Part shown: positions 16,646 through 26,584 of the stretch, in pieces
How positions within the stretch are numbered: position 1 is the first letter of the stretch
Layout: the number at the start of each line of letters is the position of its first letter
Assembly (NCBI GenBank): GCA_008933805.1
Contig: WBUH01000002.1
Span: 215,443 to 279,442 of the forward strand
DNA from: Bacteroidota bacterium
Lineage (GTDB): Bacteria; Bacteroidota; Bacteroidia; UBA8524
DNA: 64,000 nucleotides
Direction: 5' to 3'
Translations under genes and position numbers: made by a program
Notes under the pieces: generated by a model
Databases searched by the model: none
Seen by the model: the letters and a program-made list of their open reading frames with translations, nothing else
Told to the model about the DNA's origin: nothing

Positions 16646-16781
16646 TAAAAATTTAGCGTTTATCATAATTTAAGGATAAACGTCTAGTGCATGTATTTTA
16701 AAGATATAGACGCGCTAAATTTTTTTGGGTTGCATATGAGTTTAACTTTTTAAAAAAACTTTTATTGTGGCGATGATACAC

Positions 16782-16789
16782 TATTTTTG
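16782..16789 (+). promoter_or_regulatory. -7 element of the M20 dipeptidase gene
   Basis: TATTTTTG, with ATTG about 15 bp upstream as a possible -33 element; 38 nt before the ATG. Confidence 0.55.
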
Positions 16790-16827
16790 CCTTACTGCCA
16801 CTGTATGGCAACACTTTTTATACAACT

Positions 16828-18195
16828 ATGACACCATTAGAATACATTAAGAACAACGAACAAAGGTTTTTGGATGAACTTTTTGACCTTCTTCGCATTC
16901 CTTCTATCAGTGCCGATTCAGCATTTAAGGACGATGTGAAGCGTGCCGCTGATTTTGTTGCTGATAAAATGCGCGAAGCCGGTGCTGATAATGTGCAGGT
17001 TTTTCCAACTGCCGGTCACCCTATTGTATATGGAGAAAAAATAATAGACCCGTCATTACCTACCGTACTAACTTACGGTCACTATGATGTGCAACCTTCA
17101 TCACCGGATAATTTATGGCATACTCCTCCGTTTGAGCCTACCGTGCGCGACGGAAAGATTTATGCACGTGGTAGTGCTGATGATAAAGGACAGTTCTATA
17201 TGCACTTAAAGGCATTTGAATACATGATGAAAACCAATACCCTGCCTTGCAATGTGAAATTTATGATTGAAGGCGAAGAGGAAGTTGGGTCAGCCAATTT
17301 GGGCACTTTTATTAAAGAAAAGAAAGAGATGTTGAAGGCTGATGTGGTGTTGATTTCTGATACTTCTATGATTGCCAACGATACTCCATCTATAGATGTT
17401 GGTTTGAGGGGATTAAGCTATGTTGAGGTAGAAGTAACCGGTCCTAACCGTGATTTACACTCTGGTGTTTACGGTGGGGGTGTTGGTAACCCTATTAATG
17501 TGTTGTGTAAAATGATAGCTGACATGCACGATGAAAACGGTCATATTACCATTGAAGGATTTTACGACAATGTACAAACCGTAAGCGATGCAGACCGTGC
17601 AGAGTTGGATAAAATCCCATTTGATTTAGAAGAATATAAGAAAGATTTGGGAATTGATGATGTACATGGTGAAACCGGTTACAGTACGATTGAACGTACC
17701 GGTACACGCCCAACATTGGATGTAAACGGTATTTGGGGCGGATATACAGGCGAAGGTTCAAAAACTGTATTGCCTTCAAAGGCGTTTGCTAAAATTTCAA
17801 TGCGCTTGGTACCTAATCAATCGGCAGATGAGATTACCGAGAAGTTTGAGAAATACTTTAAGAAAGTAGCTCCTAAATCGGTTAAAGTTGAAGTTCGTCC
17901 TCATCACGGTGGCGAGCCTGTAATCACCCCAACTGATTCAATACCTTTCAAAGCTGCAAGCAAAGCAATGGAAACCACTTTTGGCAAAAAACCAATCCCA
18001 ACACGCGGTGGCGGTAGTATTCCTATTGTGGCGTTGTTTGAGAAAGAACTTGGACTAAAATCAGTATTGATGGGCTTTGGTTTGGATAGCGATGCTTTGC
18101 ACTCGCCCAACGAACACTATGGTATTTTCAACTACTTAAAAGGTATTGAAACCATTCCTTACTTCTTCCAAAACTTTGCTGAAATGAGCAAATAA
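16828..18195 (+). CDS. M20 family metallodipeptidase
   Basis: 455 residues. Metal and catalytic motifs of clan MH are present: YGHYDVQP (His ligand and Asp), GSADDKGQ (bridging Asp) and EGEEEVGS (general-base Glu and ligand Glu). The dimerisation (lid) domain covers about 190-350, and the final His ligand lies in ALHSPNEHYG. Most like cytosolic carnosinase-type dipeptidases (CNDP-like) of bacteria. No signal peptide; cytosolic breakdown of dipeptides. Confidence 0.93.
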   Translation: MTPLEYIKNNEQRFLDELFDLLRIPSISADSAFKDDVKRAADFVADKMREAGADNVQVFPTAGHPIVYGEKIIDPSLPTVLTYGHYDVQPSSPDNLWHTPPFEPTVRDGKIYARGSADDKGQFYMHLKAFEYMMKTNTLPCNVKFMIEGEEEVGSANLGTFIKEKKEMLKADVVLISDTSMIANDTPSIDVGLRGLSYVEVEVTGPNRDLHSGVYGGGVGNPINVLCKMIADMHDENGHITIEGFYDNVQTVSDADRAELDKIPFDLEEYKKDLGIDDVHGETGYSTIERTGTRPTLDVNGIWGGYTGEGSKTVLPSKAFAKISMRLVPNQSADEITEKFEKYFKKVAPKSVKVEVRPHHGGEPVITPTDSIPFKAASKAMETTFGKKPIPTRGGGSIPIVALFEKELGLKSVLMGFGLDSDALHSPNEHYGIFNYLKGIETIPYFFQNFAEMSK

Positions 18196-18214
18196 GCTTT
18201 ATAATAAAAGCATA

Positions 18215-18258
18215 AAAACAACTAAGGGGTGAACGTCAGTTCACCCCTTAGTTGTTTT
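18215..18258. terminator. Bidirectional terminator between dipeptidase and ribE
   Basis: 20-bp perfect arms (18215-18234 and 18239-18258), loop GTCA, A-rich on one side and T-rich on the other. It serves both convergent genes. Confidence 0.85.
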
Positions 18259-18271
18259 ATACACAGTGTAA

Positions 18272-18865
18272 TTAGTTTCGTTGTCCCAATAATCGGGCAA
18301 TGTATTTGCCTACAATGTCAAACTCAAGGTTTACAGTGTGGCCTGCTTGTAGGGTTTTAAAATTGGTATGCTCGTGGGTGTACGGGATAATTGCCACCGA
18401 AAAACCTGTATCGATTGAGTTTACAACCGTTAGGCTTACCCCGTTAATCGTAATCGAACCTTTTTCAACCGTAATATTTCCTTTTGGTTCGTATTCAAAA
18501 GTATAATACCAACTTCCTTTAGCTTCCTCAACATTTGTGCAGGTGGCGGTTTGGTCAACATGGCCTTGCACAATGTGTCCGTCAAAGCGTCCGTTTGCAG
18601 GCATACAGCGTTCAATGTTTACAATGCTGCCGGTTTGCCAATTACCTAAATTAGTTTTGATAAGGGTTTCATGGATTGCCGTAACCGTATGGGTGCTGTT
18701 GGCAGCATCAAGTGCAACCACAGTAAGACATACCCCGTTGTGTGATACACTTTGGTCTATTTTAAGCTCGTTTGAAATTGCGGAGTTGATAGTAAAGTGC
18801 AGGTTGGTATCCTCTGCCTCTATATTAGTAACAGTACCAACAGTTTCAATAATTCCGGTAAACAT
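18272..18865 (-). CDS. ribE: Riboflavin synthase alpha subunit
   Basis: 197 residues. Dismutates two 6,7-dimethyl-8-ribityllumazine molecules to riboflavin. It begins with the family's MFTGIIETVGTV and has two lumazine-binding repeats, seen as SHNGVCLTVV near residue 41 and ITINGVSLTVV near residue 138, with the GHVDQ motif between them. It starts 3 bp after the upstream CHU_C-type gene and so is translated from the same transcript. The ribD gene lies 43 kb away in this window. Confidence 0.95.
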   Translation of the reverse strand: MFTGIIETVGTVTNIEAEDTNLHFTINSAISNELKIDQSVSHNGVCLTVVALDAANSTHTVTAIHETLIKTNLGNWQTGSIVNIERCMPANGRFDGHIVQGHVDQTATCTNVEEAKGSWYYTFEYEPKGNITVEKGSITINGVSLTVVNSIDTGFSVAIIPYTHEHTNFKTLQAGHTVNLEFDIVGKYIARLLGQRN

Positions 18866-18868
18866 GAG

Positions 18869-19597
18869 TTAATTCTTTAATTCTATCATGCCCGACAGGC
18901 TTTTTGCAGCACCATCGTTTTGAGATAAATCGATGTACGAGCAATGGAAATAGTAAACACCTGCGGTACAAGGTTGTTTATTGGGATAATTACCATCCCA
19001 AACAATATCATTGTTTTTATGTGAGTAAGCTGTTCCGCCCATTCGATCGAAAATATCAAACTCAACAATTTGTACATTTATAAACGGACCGGGTGCATAT
19101 AATGTTTGTTCTGCTCTATCAAATATCGGGGCAAACTCAATCCTGCTGCAAAAACTCACTTCTACTACATTACTTGGGACACTAAACACAGTTTTGCCCT
19201 GCTTTGCAGTCATGGTTTTGGCATAATACCTGCCCGGCAACAAACCGAACAACACATTTTTGTTATTGGTAATGTTGGTGTATTCGTATGATTTTTCAAA
19301 CAAAACAGAGTCGGGCATAGCCGTATCCGGTTCTTGCATTGTATCGGGGAGGCGGTAAAGAAATACGCGGTCGGGTATAATGGTTGAATCGGCAACCCTA
19401 AGTTCAGTGCTAACTTCAGTCGTTCCTTTAATGCAATTACCGGTTGCAGTTAGCTCAATACGCGATGGATATTTTATAACACTGTCAACAACAGTAACAG
19501 GTGGTTTCTTGGGTTTATTACCCTTATTACGGGGCTGCGCCATCACCGTGCTTGTAACAAGCAACAGTAGAGTAAATAGCCAAACCCTTACCTGCAT
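18869..19597 (-). CDS. Secreted protein with gliding-motility-type C-terminus
   Basis: 242 residues from the ATG at 19597 (signal peptide MQVRVWLFTLLLLVTSTVMAQ). An ATG at 19618 is possible, but upstream starts would lie in the promoter. A roughly 110-residue unassigned region is followed by a C-terminal part (VQIVEFDIFDRMGG, then VWDGNYPNKQPCTAGVYYFHC and SLSGMIELKN) resembling the CHU_C/type B sorting domain, in a shortened and divergent form. Likely T9SS-exported. It heads a two-gene unit with ribE, a functionally odd pairing. Confidence 0.72.
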   Translation of the reverse strand: MQVRVWLFTLLLLVTSTVMAQPRNKGNKPKKPPVTVVDSVIKYPSRIELTATGNCIKGTTEVSTELRVADSTIIPDRVFLYRLPDTMQEPDTAMPDSVLFEKSYEYTNITNNKNVLFGLLPGRYYAKTMTAKQGKTVFSVPSNVVEVSFCSRIEFAPIFDRAEQTLYAPGPFINVQIVEFDIFDRMGGTAYSHKNNDIVWDGNYPNKQPCTAGVYYFHCSYIDLSQNDGAAKSLSGMIELKN

Positions 19598-19627
19598 AAA
19601 TTTAATGACAATGGACATTACGGGGCG

Positions 19628-19635
19628 CAAAGTTA
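19628..19635 (-). promoter_or_regulatory. -7 element of the CHU_C-type gene/ribE unit
   Basis: TAACTTTG on the minus strand, 30 nt before the chosen ATG at 19597 and 9 nt before the alternative ATG at 19618. Confidence 0.55.
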
Positions 19636-19672
19636 GCAAAAAAAGCAACGCCCCATGTCGTAACCTTTTATA

Positions 19673-22600
19673 TTAACGTAAAAGGTGGAAGTTGCCTTTA
19701 ATACTTTTGAGAATACGTACATCCTCACGCTGTATAGTCATGCTCAGCAAATACCCGTACACGCCTTCAGGGGCGGGAGCACCGTTGTGATACCCGTTCC
19801 AGCCTAAAGTAGCAATGTCTGTAGTTTCAAATATTTTGGTACCCCAACGGCTAAACACCAAGAATAATATTCCTTTTACTATCGTGGTATCAATGTAGGG
19901 TTTAAAATAATCGTTTACTGTATTGCCCTCCGGTGTAAACGCGTTGGGCATAAAGGCATCGCAGGCAAAATCGAGGTACTGCGCTCGTATCGAATCGGTT
20001 ACAGTACCACAAGCATTTGTAACTGAAACTGTGTGTGTACCGGGTGAAGTAATACGGAAAGTAGGGTCTTTGCTGTTATCACTCCAAAGATACTGGGCAC
20101 CTAATGTAGTAGCGTTTAGGGTAAAGAAATCCTCTTTACAGAAAACAGTATCAGGGCCTAAATCAAATGATGGAGGAGGAACTACCAAAGTGGAGTCGGT
20201 GGCTGTATCGGCACAACCTTCGGCCACTTCAACCCCGTACGTTATTTTATTCCATCCGATTAAAGTGGGTGTAAATTCATTACCTACTACGTTATCTCCG
20301 CTAAATGTTCCGCCACCTACCATAGGGGTTAGTGTTACAGCAGGACTATTTACACAGTACTGCTTAGCAAGACCATTAAACGTCGGGTCAGGAGTATCGT
20401 ACACAAACACTCTACCAAGAGCGGTATCAGCACAGCCACCGGCTGTAGCCGTAATTATCAACGATAAATCAAACGTATCGGCATTGGTGTATTCTTTTGG
20501 CGGAGGGTTTGCTACCAAATCGGCACTAAAGTCGCCATAGTTCCATATGTAAGCCATTGTACCCGAGGCAATGGTAGAGTTATTGGTAAACGTAAATAAG
20601 TTACCATCTAAACACTGCGTACTATCGTCTACTGTAAATGCCGCAGTAGGATCGGGATGAACAAACAGATTACGTTGGATTGAGTCTGAACAGCCGTCGG
20701 TAGATGTAGCCCTAAACCTTACCACAAAAGTATCGGGCACAAGGTATGCGTGGGTAACATTGGTTTGTGTGCTGGTGGTACCATCGCCCAAATCCCAGAA
20801 ATAGGTCAAAGTTCCTGATGAAATAGAGCTGTTATTGGTAAGCACAAAATTATTTACTCCAAAACACTGTATAGGGTCGTTAATAGCAAATGAAGCTGTT
20901 GGCTTGGGGAATACGGATGCGGTATGCCTTGTTGAATCTTCGCAGTTAAAGTTTGTACGGACTTTTAAGCGCACCAAGTAACTGCCCGTAGTTATATATA
21001 TAGCTCCACCGTTGAACGATGTAGAAGTACTTCCGTTACCGAAATCCCACTCATAAAATAGGTTTCCGCTACTAACAGTACTGGTGTTTGTATATAAAAA
21101 CTGGTTTCCGTTTAAGCACTGGGTGCTGTCGTTAATGGTGAAGCTTGCTGTAGGAGAGGGGTTAACAAACACACGGCTGGTAATTGAGCTATCGCAACCT
21201 TGGTCTGAGGTTACTGTGTAAATAATGTCAAAAGTATCAGCGCTGGTATATGATTTATTAAACGTAGTTGTGTTAGCATTGGTAGCATCACCAAAATCCC
21301 AGAAGTAAGATAATGTACCGTATGGAATGGTTGAGTTATCAGCAAAGTTAAACGCATTGCCTACAAAACACTGATTGTTGTTGTTTACAGTAAACCGGGT
21401 AGCAGGGTGGGGGTACACAATGCTGTTTAATGTGGTTGAGTCGGTACAGCCTTTATCGCTGGTTACGGTTAATATTACATTAAATGTATCTGCATAATTG
21501 TACACATACACAGGGTTTATTTGGCTGGATGTATCGGTGTTACCAAATTTCCAGAAATGTGTAATAGTACCGCTGCTTACTGAGCTGGCATCAAAGAATG
21601 TATATGAGTTGCCACGTAAACATTGGGTTGAATCAGTAGTTGAGAAATCAGCCGTGGGCGAAGGGAATAAGTACACACTGTCAAACCCTGTTGCAGCACA
21701 ACCTTGGTCAGAAGTTACTGTATGATTAACTGTATAGAAGGTAGAAAGGCCTGCGTAGGTATATACCGTATCGGCTTGTTTTGATGTACCTCCATCGCCA
21801 AATTGCCAGTTATGGGTAAGCGTTCCGTAATCAATAGTAGATGTATCGTTAAACACAAACTGGTGTCCGTTGAAACACAATGCAGTGTCAGGGATAATAA
21901 ACTTCACCTGTGGTACAGGGTAAATTATCACTTGTTTGCTTGCAGTATCATAGCAAGTTTCGGTAGTACGGGCAATCAACATTACAGTTAATGTGTCGGC
22001 AGCTCCGTAGTTTGATTTTGTAGGATTGGTAACGTTGCTGGTGTCGCCATTTCCAAATCTCCAAGAATAGCCCGCAATCGTACCGCCTGAGGGTGTGCTT
22101 GAAATGTTTGCAAAGGCAAAACTTTGGGTATTTAAACACTGGCTAGAGTCGTTGATAATAAACTCAGCATCGGCGTGGGGGTATAACACATCCGTGCGGG
22201 TTAGTGAGTCTTTGCAACCGTTGTTAGAGGTAACCACAAGCTTCGCAGGGTATGAGCCTACAGCAGTATACTGATGGCTGGTATTGGTATCGGTTGATGT
22301 TCCGCCATCACCATACCTCCACAAGTAAAACATCGTATCAGGAGCTGTAATACTTGATAAGTTAGTGAACGAGAAAAAGTTGTTTACAAGGCACTGCGTG
22401 CTATCGCTAATACTAAAGTTTACGTTAGGCTTGCTGTAAACCGTCACGGGTTTAATAAGGGTATCGGGGCAACCAAAGTCGCTACGCACCACTAACCTCA
22501 CATTTCGACTACCCGAAGTAAGATAGTTTTTAGAAGGATTAGTTGCGGTTGACGAGGTGGCATCACCAAAATTCCAGTTATAAGTTAAACCACCGCTTTT

Positions 22601-23578
22601 AACGGTAGAAGTACTGGTAAATGCATACGAGTTGCCGTTAAGACATTGTGTACTATCGTTGATATTAAACGATGCGATGGGAGAGGGGTACACAAAAATA
22701 TCCTGAGAATCTGATGTAGTACAACCTTTATCGCTGGTGGCTACCAAACGCAACTTAAATGAGGATGAGTCTTGGGTGTAAATGTGAGAGGTGTTTGATT
22801 GGGTACTCGAGTCCCCGTCGCCAAAATACCACTTAACAGTATAGTTACCCGATGAAAGTGTGCTGGCATCATTAAACGTAAAAGAGTTTTCGTTTAAACA
22901 GTCCACCGTAGATGAACTGCTGATAAGAGTGGCCACACTGGGAAATACAATAACATTACGTTGGTAAACACTTTCGCAACCATAATTTGAACTTGCAATA
23001 AGGGTTACGTTGAAGGTATCAGCCGTTGTATAGTTTTTTGAGGGTGATGTTGCTGTTGATGTAGTGGCATCGTCAAAAAACCAATCATAGGTCATAGTAC
23101 CTGATGTTATAGTCGAAGTATTGGTAAATACAAAGCTATTTGCATTGCGGCATTGGTCGGTATCGTTAACGGTAAAAGAGGGCGATGGGCTGGGCACATA
23201 AAACATAGATGCGGCCAGCTTAAAAGGACGGGGAACGTTGGCAGCATTTGTGTACACGTAAAACGTATCCCTGTGCAAGCCCAACGTAGAACCAAAGTAG
23301 TAAAAATCTACAGGGTAAAAGTTGTTGGGATAAGTTGATGCAATACTAATAGTAATAGGGAAAGCACCTTTATGGCCAAAACCTCCTCCGGGGGATACTA
23401 TTGAATCAATAACAAGCGGGTTGTTACCGTTGTTATAAAATAATACCTGCGCAAATGAGGTATCGCCCAAACAAGCAGTATCAACGGCAGAAGCCGGAGT
23501 GGGAGTGATAACCTGCGAGTAAGAGAACGTTGAAAGAAAAACTACTAAAAGGGAGAGTATATGTTTTTTCAAATTCAT
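19673..23578 (-). CDS. Giant PKD-repeat protein with T9SS type B (gliding motility) C-terminus
   Basis: 1301 residues from the ATG at 23578; a GTG at 23584 gives two more. Signal peptide about 1-22. After an N-terminal immunoglobulin-like segment, eleven consecutive PKD-type repeats of about 80-85 residues run to about residue 1040. Each has a cysteine near the start (DSTQCLNGN-like), the W-x-FGDG strand and a second cysteine (SDxGC) before a conserved YPxP junction. The end, FMPNAFTPEGNTVNDYFKP to GNFHLLR, is the gliding-motility-associated C-terminal domain. Likely a surface adhesin exported by the T9SS. Confidence 0.93.
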   Translation of the reverse strand: MNLKKHILSLLVVFLSTFSYSQVITPTPASAVDTACLGDTSFAQVLFYNNGNNPLVIDSIVSPGGGFGHKGAFPITISIASTYPNNFYPVDFYYFGSTLGLHRDTFYVYTNAANVPRPFKLAASMFYVPSPSPSFTVNDTDQCRNANSFVFTNTSTITSGTMTYDWFFDDATTSTATSPSKNYTTADTFNVTLIASSNYGCESVYQRNVIVFPSVATLISSSSTVDCLNENSFTFNDASTLSSGNYTVKWYFGDGDSSTQSNTSHIYTQDSSSFKLRLVATSDKGCTTSDSQDIFVYPSPIASFNINDSTQCLNGNSYAFTSTSTVKSGGLTYNWNFGDATSSTATNPSKNYLTSGSRNVRLVVRSDFGCPDTLIKPVTVYSKPNVNFSISDSTQCLVNNFFSFTNLSSITAPDTMFYLWRYGDGGTSTDTNTSHQYTAVGSYPAKLVVTSNNGCKDSLTRTDVLYPHADAEFIINDSSQCLNTQSFAFANISSTPSGGTIAGYSWRFGNGDTSNVTNPTKSNYGAADTLTVMLIARTTETCYDTASKQVIIYPVPQVKFIIPDTALCFNGHQFVFNDTSTIDYGTLTHNWQFGDGGTSKQADTVYTYAGLSTFYTVNHTVTSDQGCAATGFDSVYLFPSPTADFSTTDSTQCLRGNSYTFFDASSVSSGTITHFWKFGNTDTSSQINPVYVYNYADTFNVILTVTSDKGCTDSTTLNSIVYPHPATRFTVNNNNQCFVGNAFNFADNSTIPYGTLSYFWDFGDATNANTTTFNKSYTSADTFDIIYTVTSDQGCDSSITSRVFVNPSPTASFTINDSTQCLNGNQFLYTNTSTVSSGNLFYEWDFGNGSTSTSFNGGAIYITTGSYLVRLKVRTNFNCEDSTRHTASVFPKPTASFAINDPIQCFGVNNFVLTNNSSISSGTLTYFWDLGDGTTSTQTNVTHAYLVPDTFVVRFRATSTDGCSDSIQRNLFVHPDPTAAFTVDDSTQCLDGNLFTFTNNSTIASGTMAYIWNYGDFSADLVANPPPKEYTNADTFDLSLIITATAGGCADTALGRVFVYDTPDPTFNGLAKQYCVNSPAVTLTPMVGGGTFSGDNVVGNEFTPTLIGWNKITYGVEVAEGCADTATDSTLVVPPPSFDLGPDTVFCKEDFFTLNATTLGAQYLWSDNSKDPTFRITSPGTHTVSVTNACGTVTDSIRAQYLDFACDAFMPNAFTPEGNTVNDYFKPYIDTTIVKGILFLVFSRWGTKIFETTDIATLGWNGYHNGAPAPEGVYGYLLSMTIQREDVRILKSIKGNFHLLR
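20550..23165. repeat. Eleven tandem PKD-encoding units
   Basis: DNA encoding the PKD repeats, about 245-260 bp each, diverged at the nucleotide level but with recurring words for the YPxP junction and the QCLNGN strand. Approximate limits only. Confidence 0.6.
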
Positions 23579-23686
23579 TTTCACTTTAAAAGAGGGGGTA
23601 AGGAGTTAAAAGTATATAAAATTCCTAACGTACGAAGTTAAACTAATTACGATATTTAACAAGGACTTAAGCGTAAGTTTATACGA

Positions 23687-23718
23687 AAAAAGGCCCTACA
23701 ATATTGCAGGGCCTTTTT
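23687..23718 (-). terminator. Terminator of the sdhCAB operon
   Basis: 11-bp arms AAAAAGGCCCT and AGGGCCTTTTT around a loop that itself holds CAAT/ATTG. It lies 18 bp past the sdhB stop. Confidence 0.8.
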
Positions 23719-23735
23719 CTATAAAATCGATTGAC

Positions 23736-24488
23736 TTATTTAAGTTGTTTGCTCAAACTGGCGCGTAAATACTCGCGGTTCAGGCGGGCAATAGCCGTAA
23801 GAGGAATTTCTTTGGGGCACTCAGCGCTGCAAGCACCGGTGTTGGTACAAGCACCAAAGCCTTCTTCGTCCATTTGTTCTACCATGTTCAATGCACGGTT
23901 GTCGCGTTCAGATTGTCCTTGAGGTAACAATGCATACTGGCTTACTTTAGCACCCACAAACAACATTGCTGATGAGTTTTTGCAAGCGGCAACGCAAGCA
24001 CCGCAACCAATACAAGCCGCCATGTTGAATGACTCGTCGGCATTGTCTTTAGGTATAGGTGTAGCATTAGCATCAGGTACTGAACCTGTGTTTACTGAAA
24101 TATAACCGCCAACCCTTTGTATGCGGTCAAAAGCACTTCTGTCTACCACCAAATCTTTGATAATAGGAAATGCATTTGCACGCCAAGGCTCAATGGTAAT
24201 GGTTTCACCTTCGTTAAAGCTGCGCATGTGCAACTGGCAGGTGGTTACACCTTTAATGGGTCCGTGTGCACGGCCATTTATATACATGCTGCAACTACCG
24301 CAAATACCTTCGCGGCAATCGTGGTCAAAAGCAACAGGCTCTTTGCCGTCGCGCACCAAGCCGTTGTTCACCACATCCAGCATTTCAAGAAACGACATAT
24401 CGGGCGAAACATCCTTTGCAGGATAGGTTTCAAATTTACCCTCAGTATTTCTGTTTTTTTGCCTCCAAACTTTCAGTGTAAGGTTCAT
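23736..24488 (-). CDS. sdhB: Succinate dehydrogenase/fumarate reductase iron-sulfur subunit
   Basis: 250 residues. Carries electrons between the flavin and the quinone site. The [2Fe-2S] ligands are in CREGICGSC plus C85 or so; the [4Fe-4S] motif is [11 protein letters not shown]; the [3Fe-4S] motif is [13 protein letters not shown]. This is the long Bacteroidota/epsilon-type arrangement seen in three-subunit complexes. Last gene of the sdhCAB operon, separated from sdhA by 118 bp of heptamer-repeat DNA. Confidence 0.95.
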   Translation of the reverse strand: MNLTLKVWRQKNRNTEGKFETYPAKDVSPDMSFLEMLDVVNNGLVRDGKEPVAFDHDCREGICGSCSMYINGRAHGPIKGVTTCQLHMRSFNEGETITIEPWRANAFPIIKDLVVDRSAFDRIQRVGGYISVNTGSVPDANATPIPKDNADESFNMAACIGCGACVAACKNSSAMLFVGAKVSQYALLPQGQSERDNRALNMVEQMDEEGFGACTNTGACSAECPKEIPLTAIARLNREYLRASLSKQLK

Positions 24489-24606
24489 ATTCTCTGTTTT
24501 CAGTTTAAAGTTTCCTGTTTATTAGTTGGTTTTAAGTTTTATGTTTTAAGATTTAGGTGATTGCCTTTCAACTTAAAACTGTAAGCCTAAAACTGTAAAC
24601 TGTTTC
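24489..24606. repeat. Inverted heptamer arrays between sdhA and sdhB
   Basis: From about 24491 to 24550 the sequence runs in 7-mers of the type TTTTCAG, TTTAAAG, TTTCCTG, TTTTAAG, TTTTATG. From about 24569 to 24603 the complementary form appears (AACTTAA, AACTGTA, AGCCTAA, AACTGTA, AACTGTT). The two halves could form a long imperfect hairpin inside the operon. Confidence 0.6.
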
Positions 24607-26526
24607 TTATTTGTAACTTCTAGTGGTTAGTTTAACGTTTTCAAACGCCAAGTCTTCTTTATGAAGAGTTTCGGCTTGTCCGTCGCCTTTGTATTCCCAA
24701 GCGGCAACGTATGAATAGTTTTCGTCATCACGTTTTGCTTCACCGTCTTCGGTTTGGTATTCTTCACGGAAGTGACCGCCGCATGATTCGTTGCGGTGCA
24801 AAGCATCGTCAACCATCAATTCGCCAAGCTCTAAAAAGTCAGCCACGCGGCCAGCTTTTTCAAGCTCTTGATTTAGTTCGGCACCGGTACCGGTTACACG
24901 TACGTTTTTCCAAAACTCTTCACGGATGGCACGAATTTCTTCTTTAGCTTCTTTCAAGCCTTTTTCGTTACGGGCCATACCGCATTTATCCCACATTACT
25001 TTACCCAGTTTTTTGTGGTAATAGTCAACGCTCTCAGTACCTTGTATGCTCAACAGCTTGTTGATGCGTTCTTTCACTACATTCTCAGCTTCAGCAAACT
25101 CAGGCAAGTCGGTTGATACAGGCTTACGCTCAACATCGGCCAAGTAATCACCAATAGTATAAGGAATTACGAAGTAACCATCGGCCAAACCTTGCATCAA
25201 AGCAGATGCTCCCAAACGGTTAGCACCGTGGTCGCTAAAGTTAGCTTCACCCAAAGCATACAAGCCGGGTACAGTAGTCATCAAGTTATAATCTACCCAC
25301 AAACCGCCCATTGTATAGTGAACGGCAGGATATATACGCATGGGTTCTTCGTAAGGGTTTTCGCCCGTAATTTGTTTGTACATGTCAAACAAGTTACCAT
25401 ATTTAGCTTCTACCGCTGCTTTGCCTAAACGCTTGATAGCATCAGCAAAATCAAGGTAAACTGCTAAACCGCTTGAACCAACACCACGGCCTTCGTCGCA
25501 CATTTCTTTTGCGTTACGACTGGCCACGTCGCGGGGAACAAGGTTACCGAATGATGGATATTTACGCTCTAGGTAGTAATCCCTTTCAGCTTCGGGTATG
25601 TCTTTAGCTTTACGTTTATCCCCTACTGCTTTTGGTACCCATACGCGGCCGTCGTTTCGCAACGATTCTGACATAAGGGTCAGCTTCGATTGGTGGTCGC
25701 CCGATACGGGAATACAAGTAGGGTGTATTTGGGTGTAGCAAGGGTTACCGAAGAACGCACCTTTTTTGTGGGCACGCCATGCAGCAGTTACGTTGCTACC
25801 CTTGGCATTGGTTGAAAGGAAAAATACGTTGCCGTAGCCGCCTGTGCAAAGCAATACGGCATGACCGCTGTGGCGTTCAATTTCGCCGGTTTCCATGTTA
25901 CGGGCAATAATACCGCGTGCATGACCGTCAACAACAACCACATCCAGCATTTCGTGGCGCTCATACATTGTTACCGAGCCTTCATTAATCATGCGGTTCA
26001 TAGCACTGTATGCACCCAACAACAACTGTTGTCCGGTTTGGCCTTTGGCGTAGAAAGTACGAGATACTTGAGCGCCGCCAAATGAACGGTTATCTAACAA
26101 GCCGCCATATTCACGGGCAAAAGGAACTCCTTGAGCCACGCATTGGTCAATAATATTCACACTCACCTCCGCCAAACGGTGAACGTTTGCTTCGCGGGCG
26201 CGGTAGTCACCACCTTTTACGGTATCATAAAACAAACGGTACACACTGTCACCGTCGTTTTTATAGTTTTTGGCAGCGTTAATACCCCCTTGTGCAGCAA
26301 TAGAGTGCGCACGGCGGGCACTGTCCTGAAAACAAAATGCCTTTACGTTATACCCCAATTCTGCCAGTGATGCCGCGGCAGAAGCACCTGCCAAACCGGT
26401 TCCCACTACAATAATATCGTACTTACGTTTGTTGGCAGGGTTTACCAGCTTTAGTTTAAACTTATGGTTGGTCCATTTTTCACTAATGGCACCTGCGGGG
26501 ATTTTTGAATTTAATTTGTCAGACAT
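24607..26526 (-). CDS. sdhA: Succinate dehydrogenase/fumarate reductase flavoprotein subunit
   Basis: 639 residues. The N-terminal FAD-binding fold is [21 protein letters not shown], then [13 protein letters not shown], which carries the histidine of the covalent-FAD region. The capping domain has [20 protein letters not shown], and [20 protein letters not shown] closes the FAD fold. It oxidises succinate to fumarate (or the reverse) at the cytoplasmic face with SdhB, anchored by SdhC. Second gene of the operon, 58 bp from sdhC. Confidence 0.96.
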   Translation of the reverse strand: MSDKLNSKIPAGAISEKWTNHKFKLKLVNPANKRKYDIIVVGTGLAGASAAASLAELGYNVKAFCFQDSARRAHSIAAQGGINAAKNYKNDGDSVYRLFYDTVKGGDYRAREANVHRLAEVSVNIIDQCVAQGVPFAREYGGLLDNRSFGGAQVSRTFYAKGQTGQQLLLGAYSAMNRMINEGSVTMYERHEMLDVVVVDGHARGIIARNMETGEIERHSGHAVLLCTGGYGNVFFLSTNAKGSNVTAAWRAHKKGAFFGNPCYTQIHPTCIPVSGDHQSKLTLMSESLRNDGRVWVPKAVGDKRKAKDIPEAERDYYLERKYPSFGNLVPRDVASRNAKEMCDEGRGVGSSGLAVYLDFADAIKRLGKAAVEAKYGNLFDMYKQITGENPYEEPMRIYPAVHYTMGGLWVDYNLMTTVPGLYALGEANFSDHGANRLGASALMQGLADGYFVIPYTIGDYLADVERKPVSTDLPEFAEAENVVKERINKLLSIQGTESVDYYHKKLGKVMWDKCGMARNEKGLKEAKEEIRAIREEFWKNVRVTGTGAELNQELEKAGRVADFLELGELMVDDALHRNESCGGHFREEYQTEDGEAKRDDENYSYVAAWEYKGDGQAETLHKEDLAFENVKLTTRSYK

Positions 26527-26584
26527 TGTTTATACTGTATTTAGTATATGGTACAAAGTATATTGTTGTAGCCTATCTAATGAA

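Noticed and set aside
19923-20540. 205-codon frame on the plus strand
   Set aside because: Antisense shadow of the PKD/CHU_C coding region; composition-driven, no promoter or motif.
24489-24606. CRISPR-like array
   Set aside because: Repeat units are 7 bp and contiguous, with no spacers and no cas genes.
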